Positions 41,715-51,373 are shown, counted from the stretch's first letter. The stretch: DNA of 64,000 nucleotides from Mesorhizobium shangrilense (GCF_040537815.1 NZ_JBEWSZ010000001.1:4092001-4156000), one strand, 5' to 3'. Numbers and translations are program-made. The notes: generated by a model not told the origin, from the sequence alone.

Positions 41715-42632
41715 ATGTCCAACACGTCGTTACTTGCTACCGCCGAGACATCTTCGTTAGTGATCGGCTATGAGTTCTCGGGTAACCCTGACGGGTTCCC
41801 TGTGCTTCTGATGCACGGTTGGCCGGATGATGTTCGGACTTGGGATGGCATACTTCCTGCCCTGCATCAGGCTAACTACAGGACCATCGTCCCCTATTTG
41901 CGCGGCTTTGGTAGGACACGATTTCGAAACAGTAACGTGAGGAGATCCGGCCAACTCGCTGCGCTGGGGCAGGATGTTATTGATCTCGCTGACGCAATGG
42001 GTCTCGAACGATTTGCTGTGGTCGGCCACGATTGGGGAGCACGCGCGGCCTACATCGCAAGCTGCCTAGATGGCGGAGAACGTATTTCCCACTGCGTCGC
42101 GCTGTCGGTCGGTTGGGGTACGAATGATCCTAGCCAATCCCTCGGACTACGCCAAATTCAGAATTATTGGTATCACTGGTATATGACAATCGACCGCGGG
42201 GAGGCGCTCGTCCGAAATGACCGGCGCGCCTTCACGCGTCACATCTGGAATATCTGGAATCCGAGCTGGGCATTCTCAGACGCCGAATTCGAGCGCACGG
42301 CCGCTTCGTTCGACAACCCAGATTGGGCCGATGTCGTGCTTCACTCCTACCGCGTCCGTTGGGGGTTGGCGCCCACCGATCCTGCTCTAGCAAACATCGA
42401 GAGGCGGCTGACACAGCGACCGGAGATCTCGGTTCCGACCATGGTCATTCATGGCGGGGCCGACCCCTGTAATGATCCATCGACATCGGAGGGCAAGGAG
42501 CAATTTTTCACCGGACCCTATCGCCGCTTCGTCGTCGATGGCGCTGGGCACTTCCCACAACGCGAGGCACCGACGGTAGTCGCCAACGCGCTGGTTCCGT
42601 TCCTGTCGGGAAACAACCTGGGGGCGTCGTGA
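41715..42632 (+). CDS. alpha/beta hydrolase, epoxide hydrolase-like
   Basis: A 305-residue alpha/beta hydrolase with HGWPDD, Asp106 as nucleophile in GHDWGARAAY, VPTMVIHGGADPCND and the histidine in DGAGHFPQREAP. The Asp nucleophile places it with epoxide hydrolases and dehalogenases. It is only distantly like the hydrolase at 10.5 kb. AAGGA precedes the ATG. It converges with the E3 gene 47 bases further on. Confidence 0.88.
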   Translation: MSNTSLLATAETSSLVIGYEFSGNPDGFPVLLMHGWPDDVRTWDGILPALHQANYRTIVPYLRGFGRTRFRNSNVRRSGQLAALGQDVIDLADAMGLERFAVVGHDWGARAAYIASCLDGGERISHCVALSVGWGTNDPSQSLGLRQIQNYWYHWYMTIDRGEALVRNDRRAFTRHIWNIWNPSWAFSDAEFERTAASFDNPDWADVVLHSYRVRWGLAPTDPALANIERRLTQRPEISVPTMVIHGGADPCNDPSTSEGKEQFFTGPYRRFVVDGAGHFPQREAPTVVANALVPFLSGNNLGAS

Positions 42633-42679
42633 TCCAAACTGCCTGCGTTGTCGGACTGGATCAATGCGTTATGGGCCGC

Positions 42680-44401
42680 TTATCGTTTGCCTCTTTGTGG
42701 CGGAATGTCCGTGCATACGCCCTCTGCGACCTCCGCGGCCATACCGATCGTCTCACCAAGTGTCGGGTGTGGATGGATCGTTTTGCCTATGTCGACCGCG
42801 TCGGCTCCCATCTCGATCGCGAGGCAGACCTCGCCGATAATGTCGCCAGCGGCGGGACCGATAATGGCGCCGCCGACGATCCGACCGCTTTCTTTCGAGA
42901 AGATGAGCTTGGTCAACCCGTAATCGGCGCCATTGGCAATAGCGCGGCCAGATGCGCTCCAAGGAAACCGACTCACTTCAACCGCTAGTCCTTTGGCTTT
43001 CGCCTCATCTTCGGTGACGCCCACCCAGGCGATCTCAGGATCCGTATACGCTACCGACGGGACAATCTTTGCATCGAACCCCGTCTTGCGCCCCGCCGCC
43101 ACTTCGGCCGCTACATGGCCTTGGTGCACTGCCTTGTGCGCCAACATCGGTTGGCCAACAATATCTCCGACCGCGAAAATGTTGTCGACGTTAGTGCGCA
43201 TCTCTCGGTCAACGGAGATGATCCCGCCTTCGACTCTCACCCCTGCGGCTTCGAGGGCGAGGCTGCCGCTATTGGGCTTGCGCCCAGCGGCCTGTAAGAT
43301 CATGTCATATATCTGGCTAGCACTCTCAGTGCCCTCAAACGTCACCGAGAGCCCATCGGGCGTCAGCCCCACCTCACTGACCTTGGTGGCAAGCATCACC
43401 CTGTCGAAGCGGTGCGCGTTTCGCTTCTGCCAAATCTTCACGAGATCTCGGTCAACGCCAGGCAACAATTTATCGAAAAGCTCGACGAGGTCCACGCGCG
43501 CGCCAAGTGCACTGTAAACGGTAGCCATCTCGAGTCCAATGATACCACCACCCACAACCAGCATTCGCCGGGGAATGCTGGGCAATTCCAATGCCCCGGT
43601 GGAGTTCACAATTCGTGGATCCTCGGGAAACACCGGCAATGCAACAGGCGACGATCCTGCTGCAATTATACACTTGGAGAAGGTGATCTCTCGGCTTAAC
43701 CCATTGGACAGGTCAACGGAGACGCGGTCTGCTGCCGTGAAACGCGCCTCACCCTGGACGAAGTCCACCTTGCGCATCTTCGCCATCTGTCCCAGCCCGT
43801 CAGTCAGTCGCCCGACGGTCACAGACTTGAAGTAGCGAAGCTTGCTCAGATCGATGTCAGGCGCGGCAAACGTAACGCCGTAGGCGGACAAACGCTCGGC
43901 TTCTTCACTCACGGCCGCAACGTGAAGCAATGCCTTGGATGGTATACATCCAACGTTAAGACAAACACCGCCGAGAGTGGGATAGCGCTCAATGAGAATA
44001 ACGTTCAAACCGAGATCGGCGGCACGGAAAGCGGCCGAATAGCCGCCTGGCCCTCCCCCGATTACGAGCAATTCGCAATCGTTTGAACCAGTTGGTCGAA
44101 TTTCCGGCCTGTGATCCGGGGATCTCCCAAGCCCTGGGATATTTGCCGGTTCCACCTGCGCCTCGACTTCGAGAAGGGCGATCAAATCTCCTTGAGAGAT
44201 CGTCTCACCAATAGTGATACGCAGCTCACTGATGCGCCCTGCCGCCGGCGACGGAATATCCATGGTAGCCTTGTCCGACTCCACGATCAGAAGGCTTTGG
44301 TCGATCTCTACAGTGTCACCCGCCTTTGCGAGTATCTCCACCACAGGGACATTCTTAAAATCACCAATGTCCGGTACGCGAACTTCAATAACTCTGGCCA
44401 T
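42680..44401 (-). CDS. dihydrolipoyl dehydrogenase (E3) with N-terminal lipoyl domain
   Basis: E3 reoxidises the lipoyl groups of a 2-oxoacid dehydrogenase complex with NAD. Of 573 residues, 1-80 are an extra lipoyl domain (lipoylated Lys44 in ESDKATMDIP), then a Pro-rich linker. The FAD domain follows with IGGGPGGYSAAFRAADLG, the redox disulfide C147-C152 in GGVCLNVGCIPSK and the C-terminal His-Glu pair in HPHPTLGET. Lipoyl-E3 fusions are known in PDH clusters of betaproteobacteria and neisserias. Last gene of the aceE-type operon. Confidence 0.94.
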   Translation of the reverse strand: MARVIEVRVPDIGDFKNVPVVEILAKAGDTVEIDQSLLIVESDKATMDIPSPAAGRISELRITIGETISQGDLIALLEVEAQVEPANIPGLGRSPDHRPEIRPTGSNDCELLVIGGGPGGYSAAFRAADLGLNVILIERYPTLGGVCLNVGCIPSKALLHVAAVSEEAERLSAYGVTFAAPDIDLSKLRYFKSVTVGRLTDGLGQMAKMRKVDFVQGEARFTAADRVSVDLSNGLSREITFSKCIIAAGSSPVALPVFPEDPRIVNSTGALELPSIPRRMLVVGGGIIGLEMATVYSALGARVDLVELFDKLLPGVDRDLVKIWQKRNAHRFDRVMLATKVSEVGLTPDGLSVTFEGTESASQIYDMILQAAGRKPNSGSLALEAAGVRVEGGIISVDREMRTNVDNIFAVGDIVGQPMLAHKAVHQGHVAAEVAAGRKTGFDAKIVPSVAYTDPEIAWVGVTEDEAKAKGLAVEVSRFPWSASGRAIANGADYGLTKLIFSKESGRIVGGAIIGPAAGDIIGEVCLAIEMGADAVDIGKTIHPHPTLGETIGMAAEVAEGVCTDIPPQRGKR

Positions 44402-44409
44402 CGAAACCC

Positions 44410-45699
44410 TCACAGAAGTGCCCGGCGAAAATCGCCGAGCGTTGCTGCGATGTGGCCGAGGAAACGTGCCGCCGCGACCCCATCGACCACGCGGTGATCC
44501 CAGGAAAGGCTGATCGGCGTAATCAAACGCGGCACGAAAACTTCGCCATTCCACACCGCCTCGGTCTTGGAGCGAGCAGCACCCAGGATTGCTACTTCCG
44601 GGGCGTTGATAATGGGGGTGAACCCCCCTCCCCCTATTCCACCGAGCGACGACACCGAGAAGCAGCCCCCCTGCATATCGGAGGGTGACAAGGTCCCTTG
44701 ACGTGCCTTTTCCGCAAGCTCGCCCATCTCCAGCGCAATCTGGAGAAGACCCTTCTTATCAACATCCCGGATGATTGGCACCATCAGCCCCTTTGGGGTG
44801 TCCACCGCAAAGCCGATATGTACGTACTTCTTCAAGACGAGATGGTCTCCGTCGAGGGAGGCATTGAACCGGGGGAATGCTCGTAGTGCCGAGGATGCGC
44901 TCTTGAGCAGGAACGCTACCATCGTCACCTTCACTTCGGGCTTCCGTTTTTCCCGGTTCAGATCGGTTCGGAATGCCTCAAGCTCGGTTACGTCCGCATG
45001 GTCGAAATTAGTGACGTGCGGGATTGTCAGCCAGTTGCGCGTAAGGTTAGCACCAGAAATTTGCTGAATTCGCGTCAAAGGCTGCCGGTCGATTTCTCCG
45101 TACTTCGCGAAGTCGATCTGCGGCCACGCTGGGAGCCCAACCCCAACCGCCTGCCCGCCGGAGGAGGCCGGTGTAGCTGAGGCCAGTGACGTTTTGATAA
45201 AAGTTTGAACGTCTTCCCGGAGAATACGTCCTCTAGAGCCAGTAGGCCGAACCTTGGTCAGATCAACGTCAAGCTCGCGTGCATAAGCCCTTACGGATGG
45301 TGTTGCGTGAACGGAGGAAAAACCAGGCGAGGCATCATCCACGGCGGTCGCTTTGGGGCCTGCGGCCGGACTTGGCAAGGGTTGCCTATTTTTTTGCGCT
45401 TCATCTGCGGGCGTAGCCGGGCGATTTTCCCTTACCTGTAGGGCGCCCTCAATTGACGCCGTGGGCTCAACAGTCAAGATCGGGGTCCCCTGCGATACCT
45501 TGGATCCGATCTCGATTAGAAGCTCGCGAACAACTCCGGCCACCGGGGAGGGAACCTCCATCGTTGCCTTGTCGGATTCGACACTCAGAATTGGGTCGTC
45601 CACGGCAATCCGGTCTCCCGGCTTGACCATGATCTCGATGACAGGAACATTCTTGTAGTCGCCGATGTCAGGGATAGCGACGCTTAAACTGGCGCTCAT
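44410..45699 (-). CDS. dihydrolipoamide acyltransferase (E2)
   Basis: The core of the complex, which transfers the acyl group to CoA. The 429-residue protein has one lipoyl domain (Lys44 in ESDKATMEVP), an E1/E3-binding domain near residues 130-170 (PSVRAYARELDVDLTKVRPTG) and a catalytic domain ending with the active-site HRVVDG (His402, Asp406). GGCFSVSSLGG fits the acetyltransferase type. Its N-terminal domain is very like the lipoyl domain of the neighbouring E3, suggesting duplication. Confidence 0.94.
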   Translation of the reverse strand: MSASLSVAIPDIGDYKNVPVIEIMVKPGDRIAVDDPILSVESDKATMEVPSPVAGVVRELLIEIGSKVSQGTPILTVEPTASIEGALQVRENRPATPADEAQKNRQPLPSPAAGPKATAVDDASPGFSSVHATPSVRAYARELDVDLTKVRPTGSRGRILREDVQTFIKTSLASATPASSGGQAVGVGLPAWPQIDFAKYGEIDRQPLTRIQQISGANLTRNWLTIPHVTNFDHADVTELEAFRTDLNREKRKPEVKVTMVAFLLKSASSALRAFPRFNASLDGDHLVLKKYVHIGFAVDTPKGLMVPIIRDVDKKGLLQIALEMGELAEKARQGTLSPSDMQGGCFSVSSLGGIGGGGFTPIINAPEVAILGAARSKTEAVWNGEVFVPRLITPISLSWDHRVVDGVAAARFLGHIAATLGDFRRALL

Positions 45700-45747
45700 G
45701 CGGGCTGCCTTCTAATGTGATCGGGGATTTGTCCGGCGAAACTGCGT

Positions 45748-48432
45748 CTAGATGGTCCAGGGCGCAGGAAGCTCGGAGTTGATCCCGTAGCGGGCGATGG
45801 CTTCCTTGACCGTCTTGCGCTCGATTTTTCCTTCTTCTGCAAGGGCAGCAAGGGCAGCGACCACGATGTGGTGGCGGTCAACTTCGAAGAACGACCTGAG
45901 CGACGCACGGCTGTCGCTTCGCCCGAACCCGTCGGTACCTAGTGCAACGAAGCGCGACGTCACATAAGATGCAATCAGCTGCGGATATGCACGCACATAA
46001 TCCGTGGCTGCTACAATGGGGGCATTGCCGCCAAGGCATTGCTCGACATAGCTCACCTTCTGGACCCCATCCTCGCTAAGGATGTTTGCGCGCTCGATCT
46101 CCCGGGCCTCTCGTGCCAGTTCGCTGAAGCTGGTCGCGCTAAATGTCTCCGAGGCCACCGACCAATCATCTGCCAGAAGCGCGGCTGCCGCAACAACCTC
46201 AGGAAAGATCGCGCCGGACCCTACCAATCGCACTTTCGCTTTCGATTTGGCCGCGCCATGCGTGGCGAAGCGATATAAGCCCTTGATGATGCCCTTTTCA
46301 GAGCCTTCTCGCAGAGAGGGCTGCGCATAGTTCTCATTCATCGCCGTGATGTAATAGAACTCGTCACGGCCCTCCTCCATCATACCACGCGCGCCGTGAT
46401 CCAGTATGACTGCCAACTCATAAGCGAAGGCGGGATCGTATGCGCGACAATTCGGTATGGTCGCCGCCATCACGTGGCTCGTGCCGTCCTGGTGTTGGAG
46501 GCCTTCACCACCGAGTGTCGTTCGCCCTGCAGTCGCTCCGATAAGAAAGCCACGCGCGCGTTGGTCCGCTGCCGCCCAAATGAGATCGCCAACACGTTGG
46601 AAGCCGAACATTGAGTAATAGATATAGAAGGGCAGCATTGATAGGCCGTGCACGCTGTAAGATGTTGCGGCAGCAACCCATGAAGATATTGCTCCGGCTT
46701 CGGTAATTCCTTCTTCGAGTAACTGACCGTCTTTGGCCTCGCGATAGTAAAGCATGGATCCGGCGTCTTCTGGCTCGTAAAGCTGGCCCACGGGTGAGTA
46801 GATGCCGACTTGCCTAAACAGGTTTGCCATACCGAAAGTCCGCGCCTCATCTGCGACAATAGGTACAATGCGCGGCCCGATCTCTTTGTTCTTGATGAGG
46901 TTGCTGAACAACCGAACAACAGCAGTTGTTGTCGACATCTCTTTGCCGTCCGCCTTCAAGGCAAAATCGGCATAGCTCTCGATCGTCGGGACAGGCACTG
47001 CGGGAGCACCGCGCCTACGGACCGGCAGGTAACCACCTAGCTGCTCCCGCCTCTGGCGCAAGTAGGTCAGCTCAGCACTGTCCTCGGCGGGCCGGTAGAA
47101 ATCCAACCGTTCAACTTCTTCATCTGTCAGTGGCAGTCCGAACCGGTTACGGAAGTCCAGCAGGGCGTCAATTTCCAGCTTTTTGGCTTGATGGGCGGTC
47201 ATCCGGGATTCGCCCGCAGCACCCATTCCGTAGCCCTTCTTAGTCTTCGCCAAGATGACCGTAGGCCGGCCCTTTGTTGCCTTGGCGGCTGCAAAAGCGG
47301 CGTAGAGCTTGCGGAAATCGTGCCCGCCACGCTTCAAGGAGTCGATGTCACGGTCTGACATGTGCGAGACCAACGCGCGCACCTCCGGATCTTCGTCGAA
47401 AAAGTTGGCCATATTATAGGCCCCATCTTTCGCTCCAAGTGTCTGATACTTACCATCAACCGTGGCCGCAAACCTCTTCAGCAGCGCATGGTTGACGTCA
47501 TGCGCAAAAAGTGAATCCCAATCCGACCCCCAAAGAACCTTGATGACATTCCAGCCTGCACCCCGGAAAGTATTCTCCAATTCCTGGATGATCTGCCCAT
47601 TTCCTCGCACCGGCCCATCGAGGCGCTGAAGGTTGCAATTGACGATGAATGTCAGGTTGTCGAGCTTCTCCCGGGCTGAAATGGAAAGCCCGGCAATAGA
47701 TTCCGGCTCATCCATCTCGCCGTCGCCAACAACGCACCAGACGTGCTGATCGTCGGTTTGGGCGAGGCCTCGATCGCGCAGGTAGCGCATGAATCGCGCC
47801 TGATAGACGGCGCTGATAGGGCCAATTCCCATCGAGCCAGTTGGCACTTGCCAGAAATCCGGCATCAACCAAGGGTGGGGGTATGAACACAGGCCGGTAG
47901 AAGTTAGCTCCTGGCGATAGTGTTTGAGATGCTCTTCCGTAAGCCTGCCTTCAAGGTAAGCGCGTGAGTAGACGCCAGGCGCCGAATGCGGCTGAAAATA
48001 GACGAGGTCACCTCCCTGCTCCTCGCTTGTGGCGCGGAAGAAGTGATTAAATCCGATCTCGAATATCTCTGCCGCCGATGCGTAGCTCGCAACGTGTCCG
48101 CCAAGCTCGCCATGCGCCTTGTTGGCCCGGACCACCATCGCCAGAGCGTTCCACCGCATGATCGTAGTGATGCGCTCCTCCATCTGGAGATCACCAGGAT
48201 AGGGAGGCTGCTTCTCGAGGGGGATGGTGTTCCTGTAAGGGGAGTACGGGAGCGCGTCTGCAACCACGCCGATCTCCTTGGCTTTTCGCTCCAACTTCTC
48301 GAGTATGAAACGAGCCCGGTCGCTGCCACCGTATCGAAACACCGATTCGAGCGAAGACAGCCAGTCGGCAGTTTCCTGCGGATCCTGGTCATCAGTGGAA
48401 TGTTCCGTCCGGGCGGTTGCTAAAGCTTCCAT
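45748..48432 (-). CDS. homodimeric 2-oxoacid dehydrogenase E1 (AceE/MdeB type)
   Basis: The thiamine diphosphate-dependent E1 decarboxylates a 2-oxoacid and acylates lipoyl groups. It is the single-chain AceE type (894 residues; E. coli AceE is 887), with GDGEMDEPES at 236-245 and NCN near 265 as the ThDP/Mg motif, plus ESRMTAHQAKK. GGAGGAACA sits before the chosen ATG. Most rhizobia use a two-chain E1 (PdhA/PdhB), so this is probably an additional complex. The divergent Lrp/AsnC gene suggests an amino-acid-derived 2-oxoacid such as 2-oxobutyrate; pyruvate remains possible. Confidence 0.93.
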   Translation of the reverse strand: MEALATARTEHSTDDQDPQETADWLSSLESVFRYGGSDRARFILEKLERKAKEIGVVADALPYSPYRNTIPLEKQPPYPGDLQMEERITTIMRWNALAMVVRANKAHGELGGHVASYASAAEIFEIGFNHFFRATSEEQGGDLVYFQPHSAPGVYSRAYLEGRLTEEHLKHYRQELTSTGLCSYPHPWLMPDFWQVPTGSMGIGPISAVYQARFMRYLRDRGLAQTDDQHVWCVVGDGEMDEPESIAGLSISAREKLDNLTFIVNCNLQRLDGPVRGNGQIIQELENTFRGAGWNVIKVLWGSDWDSLFAHDVNHALLKRFAATVDGKYQTLGAKDGAYNMANFFDEDPEVRALVSHMSDRDIDSLKRGGHDFRKLYAAFAAAKATKGRPTVILAKTKKGYGMGAAGESRMTAHQAKKLEIDALLDFRNRFGLPLTDEEVERLDFYRPAEDSAELTYLRQRREQLGGYLPVRRRGAPAVPVPTIESYADFALKADGKEMSTTTAVVRLFSNLIKNKEIGPRIVPIVADEARTFGMANLFRQVGIYSPVGQLYEPEDAGSMLYYREAKDGQLLEEGITEAGAISSWVAAATSYSVHGLSMLPFYIYYSMFGFQRVGDLIWAAADQRARGFLIGATAGRTTLGGEGLQHQDGTSHVMAATIPNCRAYDPAFAYELAVILDHGARGMMEEGRDEFYYITAMNENYAQPSLREGSEKGIIKGLYRFATHGAAKSKAKVRLVGSGAIFPEVVAAAALLADDWSVASETFSATSFSELAREAREIERANILSEDGVQKVSYVEQCLGGNAPIVAATDYVRAYPQLIASYVTSRFVALGTDGFGRSDSRASLRSFFEVDRHHIVVAALAALAEEGKIERKTVKEAIARYGINSELPAPWTI

Positions 48433-48784
48433 TGTTCCTCCAACGCGACGCCCAGAAAAATAGCACCCACAACGCGGCATTGTCTGCCGAATGTGTCGGG
48501 CGTTCTGGACATTTTGGCATTATCTGCCGCAAATATGGTATCTATCAGCATATTCTGCGCGCGTAGCATTGACCTATGACAGTGCAGAATTAAGATCACG
48601 GGAGGTGACGCAGTTCCGACGGTCGCTCCCCTACGGACCGAAACCCGCCACGGCCGCGGCGAGAGGCGGTAGGCAGAGATCATGGCGGCGACCGAGCTGC
48701 TGATGTCCGGTCACATCGCATTCATCGGCATCACCAGCCGGCGTGAACAGGCCAAGCCGCTGACGCGCCTATTTATTGCTTCGC

Positions 48785-49012
48785 TGTTGCCAACGCAGGG
48801 CCGATCCACCTCACCAAGGCCCACGGGCAGATCGAGAACGGACTGCCTAGATGCTCGACGTTCATCTGGGCGAAGGCCGTAGCCGTGCCCGCAAGGACAA
48901 TTCCCTGCCTATACCGCGCTGATAAACGGCCTAGCAAGAAACATCCTCCAACTCGCCTACACGGACAAAATCCCATCAGCCATCGCATCAAGAAATGCGG
49001 ATGGAAATAACT
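48785..49012 (+). mobile_element. ISAs1-type transposase C-terminal remnant
   Basis: In shifting frames the plus strand reads AHGQIENGL, then LDVHLGEGRSRARKDNS, then ALINGLARNILQLAYTDK and finally ISHRIKKCGW. This is the end of an ISAs1/H-repeat type DDE transposase. Several frameshifts and no ends are visible. The rest of the 680-base gap between the E1 gene and the Lrp gene (48433-49115) shows no gene and must contain both promoters. Confidence 0.6.
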
Positions 49013-49115
49013 CATATGCGATAGCCCCGCTCTCAGGACGTACGAAGGCTAGCTTTTTCAGCGACGAATCCGGCTCTCAATTATGTTGTAATATTAGTAA
49101 ATTTCGGCAGAACAT

Positions 49116-49664
49116 ATGGCTCAAGAGAACAATCAGGAGTGGGCTGTGCCGACAATCGATATCGATGCGATTGATATCAAGATATTGAACGAACTACAGA
49201 AGGAAGGTCGTCTTACAAACGTGCAGCTCGCAGACCGTGTTGGGCTGTCGCCCTCCCCCTGCCTGTCTCGCGTCCGGGCCTTGGAAGAATCCGGCCTGAT
49301 CCTTCAGTATGTAGCGCTTTTAGATCCCCAGAAACTGGGGGCTGTGGTCAGCGTCTTCGTCCAAGTGACGTTAGAGCGTCAGATCGAAAACATGCTGCAC
49401 GTTTTTGAGGCGGCAGTAGAAAGTTTTCCGGAAGTAATGGAATGTTACCTTATGACGGGGGATTCAGACTACCTATTGCGGGTTGTTGTACGCGACGTCG
49501 GAGCCTTTCAGCACTTCATCGTAGAGAAGTTGGTTAAGGTGACTGGGGTCGCAACAATCAAATCGAGCTTCGCGCTCAAGCAGGTGAAATACAAAACGGC
49601 ATATCCAGTAGCAGATATCATTGGTTCCAACATAGGACGCCGGCAAGGACAGCGACGCCTATGA
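49116..49664 (+). CDS. Lrp/AsnC family transcriptional regulator
   Basis: A 182-residue regulator. The N-terminal HTH is IDIKILNELQKEGRLTNVQLADRVGLSPSPCLSRV, and a RAM/ligand domain follows (VPEVMECYLMTGDSDYLL-like block, here FPEVMECYLMTGDSDYLLRV). These proteins sense amino acids. It is divergent from the E1-E2-E3 operon, an arrangement that recalls MdeR next to the 2-oxobutyrate dehydrogenase E1 gene mdeB in Pseudomonas putida. Control of the operon is inferred. Confidence 0.92.
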   Translation: MAQENNQEWAVPTIDIDAIDIKILNELQKEGRLTNVQLADRVGLSPSPCLSRVRALEESGLILQYVALLDPQKLGAVVSVFVQVTLERQIENMLHVFEAAVESFPEVMECYLMTGDSDYLLRVVVRDVGAFQHFIVEKLVKVTGVATIKSSFALKQVKYKTAYPVADIIGSNIGRRQGQRRL

Positions 49665-50009
49665 GGTTGCCGCAAATCGGTGCAATCACTTCAGGTCAGC
49701 CTGTAGGTTTGCGCTGAGCGGAGTGTTCGACGCTGGACATCCAAGGTCCGTTTGAAGCGCGGCGCTGCACTAGGTGGCCGTAGTTCCCCTTTAGGACGCC
49801 CTTCGCTCATGTTTTCTGGTGTGGCGGAAAACGAGGAAAATGTGTCCTTTGCGCGCTACTAGGGGCCCTACCGGCATTGGCGCATCCCGAGCGTTGGAAA
49901 TTGGTGAGGAACCGCGGCATCGCGACGCGAGCGGCTTCGAAGCGCCTCCGGCGGAGTGCGTGAGAATTGAGAGCGGCTGCGAAATAACGGTTTCCAGCGA
50001 TCGATCCGG

Positions 50010-50245
50010 CTCGCCTGCAAGCCGGGGTCGATCCGATAGTCGAGCCAATTCCGGTGCGCTCGGCAGCGCATTATCGCATGGGCGACATGGCCGTGAATGC
50101 CGACGGGCGCAGCTCTGTGGCCGGCTTGCGGGCATGCGGCGACGTGGCGTACACCGGACTTCACTATGCAAACCGGCTCGCCAGCAACCCGCTGGCCGAG
50201 GCAGTTGCGACAGCCGCTGGTGCCCGAAAGTGTCGCGGGCACTTG
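50010..50245 (+). pseudogene. nadB 3' remnant
   Basis: The plus frame reads [34 protein letters not shown] and [28 protein letters not shown], the highly conserved end of L-aspartate oxidase, including the substrate/FAD-contacting HY.MGG region (here HYRMGD) and GLHGANRLASNSL. Sequence before 50010 is not recognisable as nadB, and the frame runs into nadC debris. The 340 bases between the Lrp gene and this remnant hold nothing I can identify. Confidence 0.8.
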
Positions 50246-50297
50246 CTCCGTCTGGCAGTGGACTCGACTTCCCTCGTCGCTCGATTGCCCCTGCGCT

Positions 50298-50520
50298 GGC
50301 GACGGCGGCAATTGCCGCTTCGGCCTCAACGACGCCATGCTCATCAAGGACAATCATATCGCGATTGCTGGCGACATCCGCACTGCGATCGCGCGCGCTC
50401 GCGCCGGCGTCGACGTCGGCTTCACACCGAGAGGATCGGGGTGGGGTCGATACGTTTGATCAAATCGACGTCGCGCTTTAGGCTAGCGTAGACGCCGTGC
50501 TGCTCGACACATGGCCGTTG
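50298..50520 (+). pseudogene. nadC internal remnant
   Basis: [35 protein letters not shown], then after small deletions [11 protein letters not shown], a stop, and VDAVLLDTWPLG. This parallels residues of the intact nadC at the window start, but the catalytic EVE strand is deleted and stops are present. It follows the nadB remnant directly, so an old nadBC pair once stood here. Confidence 0.82.
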
Positions 50521-50629
50521 GGAAGCTAACCGAGGCCTTGAACCTAGTCGGAACCGACGGATGTACAAGACACCTACCGTTGGCGGTATCGGCTAACGTC
50601 GCACGACAATGCGCGTGTTGCCGACCAGC

Positions 50630-51274
50630 TCATCCGGATTCGGGACGCTCGAAGTCCCCGGTTTGAGGATCCAAGACCCAAAGGTCACCGCTCGAGATAT
50701 CGAACCAGGCGCCATGCAGCGACAAAGTCCCCTGCCTCTCCAATTCTTGCACGCACGGAAAGGTTCGCAAATTTGCAATTGAACAGCGGATGCAAATGCG
50801 CTCGAGAGCAGTCTGCCGCTCGCTTCCGGTCACTAGCGCATTGCCACAAAGGGTTTGAACAATTGGCGCAACGAGGCTCATCCATCTACCTACGAAGTCG
50901 CCGGGCGAAAGCGGTGGCGCTGCTGGATCTAGAGCAGCACGTATCCCCCCGCAACGTCCGTGCCCCATGACGACAATGTTCTGCACTTTCAGGTTCTGCA
51001 CCGCGAATTCGAGGGCCGCGGAAGTGCCGTGAAATTCACCGTCTGGCTGATAGGGCGGGACCAAATTGGCGATATTGCGTACAACGAATAGTTCGCCGGG
51101 ACCTGCATCGAAGATGACTTCTGGCGCAGAACGCGAATCACAGCAGGCAATCACCATCGTATCTGGCGACTGGCCTTCACGTGCCAATGAACGAAACCGG
51201 TCTCGCTCAGTCACGTACCGGCCGGTAATGAAATCTCGATGACCAGAAAGCAGGCGTTCTGGAAGATTTGCCAC
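50630..51274 (-). CDS. beta-class carbonic anhydrase
   Basis: Interconverts CO2 and bicarbonate in the cytoplasm. The 214-residue protein has the zinc ligands Cys44, His105 and Cys108 with the Asp46-Arg48 dyad (ACCDSR, GHGRCGG), plus FVVRNIANLVPP and SAALEFAV. The start is GTG preceded by GGGAG. It points into the nadBC remnants and away from panD copy 2. Its upstream region contains GCAAAA/TTGCAA sites resembling those at the pccB promoter, which would fit bicarbonate supply to the carboxylase (inference). Confidence 0.94.
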   Translation of the reverse strand: MANLPERLLSGHRDFITGRYVTERDRFRSLAREGQSPDTMVIACCDSRSAPEVIFDAGPGELFVVRNIANLVPPYQPDGEFHGTSAALEFAVQNLKVQNIVVMGHGRCGGIRAALDPAAPPLSPGDFVGRWMSLVAPIVQTLCGNALVTGSERQTALERICIRCSIANLRTFPCVQELERQGTLSLHGAWFDISSGDLWVLDPQTGDFERPESG

Positions 51275-51327
51275 CCGTTGGCTCCCATCATGATTGCGAA
51301 GGGGCCAACCTGTGCGAAGGTGCGTGC

Positions 51328-51373
51328 GTTTGCAATCTGTCTTCGCAAAATTGCAAATTCATCTTGCAAAACG
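51328..51373 (-). promoter_or_regulatory. TTTGCAA-type repeat region upstream of carbonic anhydrase
   Basis: Within 46 bases lie TTTGCAA (51329), CGCAAAATTGCAA (51344-51356) and TTGCAAAA (51364). The middle one matches TGCAAAATCGCAA of the pccB/regulator region (24516-24528) at 11 of 13 positions. They are 55-100 bases before the GTG start. Candidate operators for the PccR-like protein. Confidence 0.45.

Noticed and set aside
50760..50785. TTCGCAAATTTGCAATT inside the carbonic anhydrase gene as another PccR site
   Set aside because: It lies deep in the coding region and the codons are explained by the protein, so it is probably chance.
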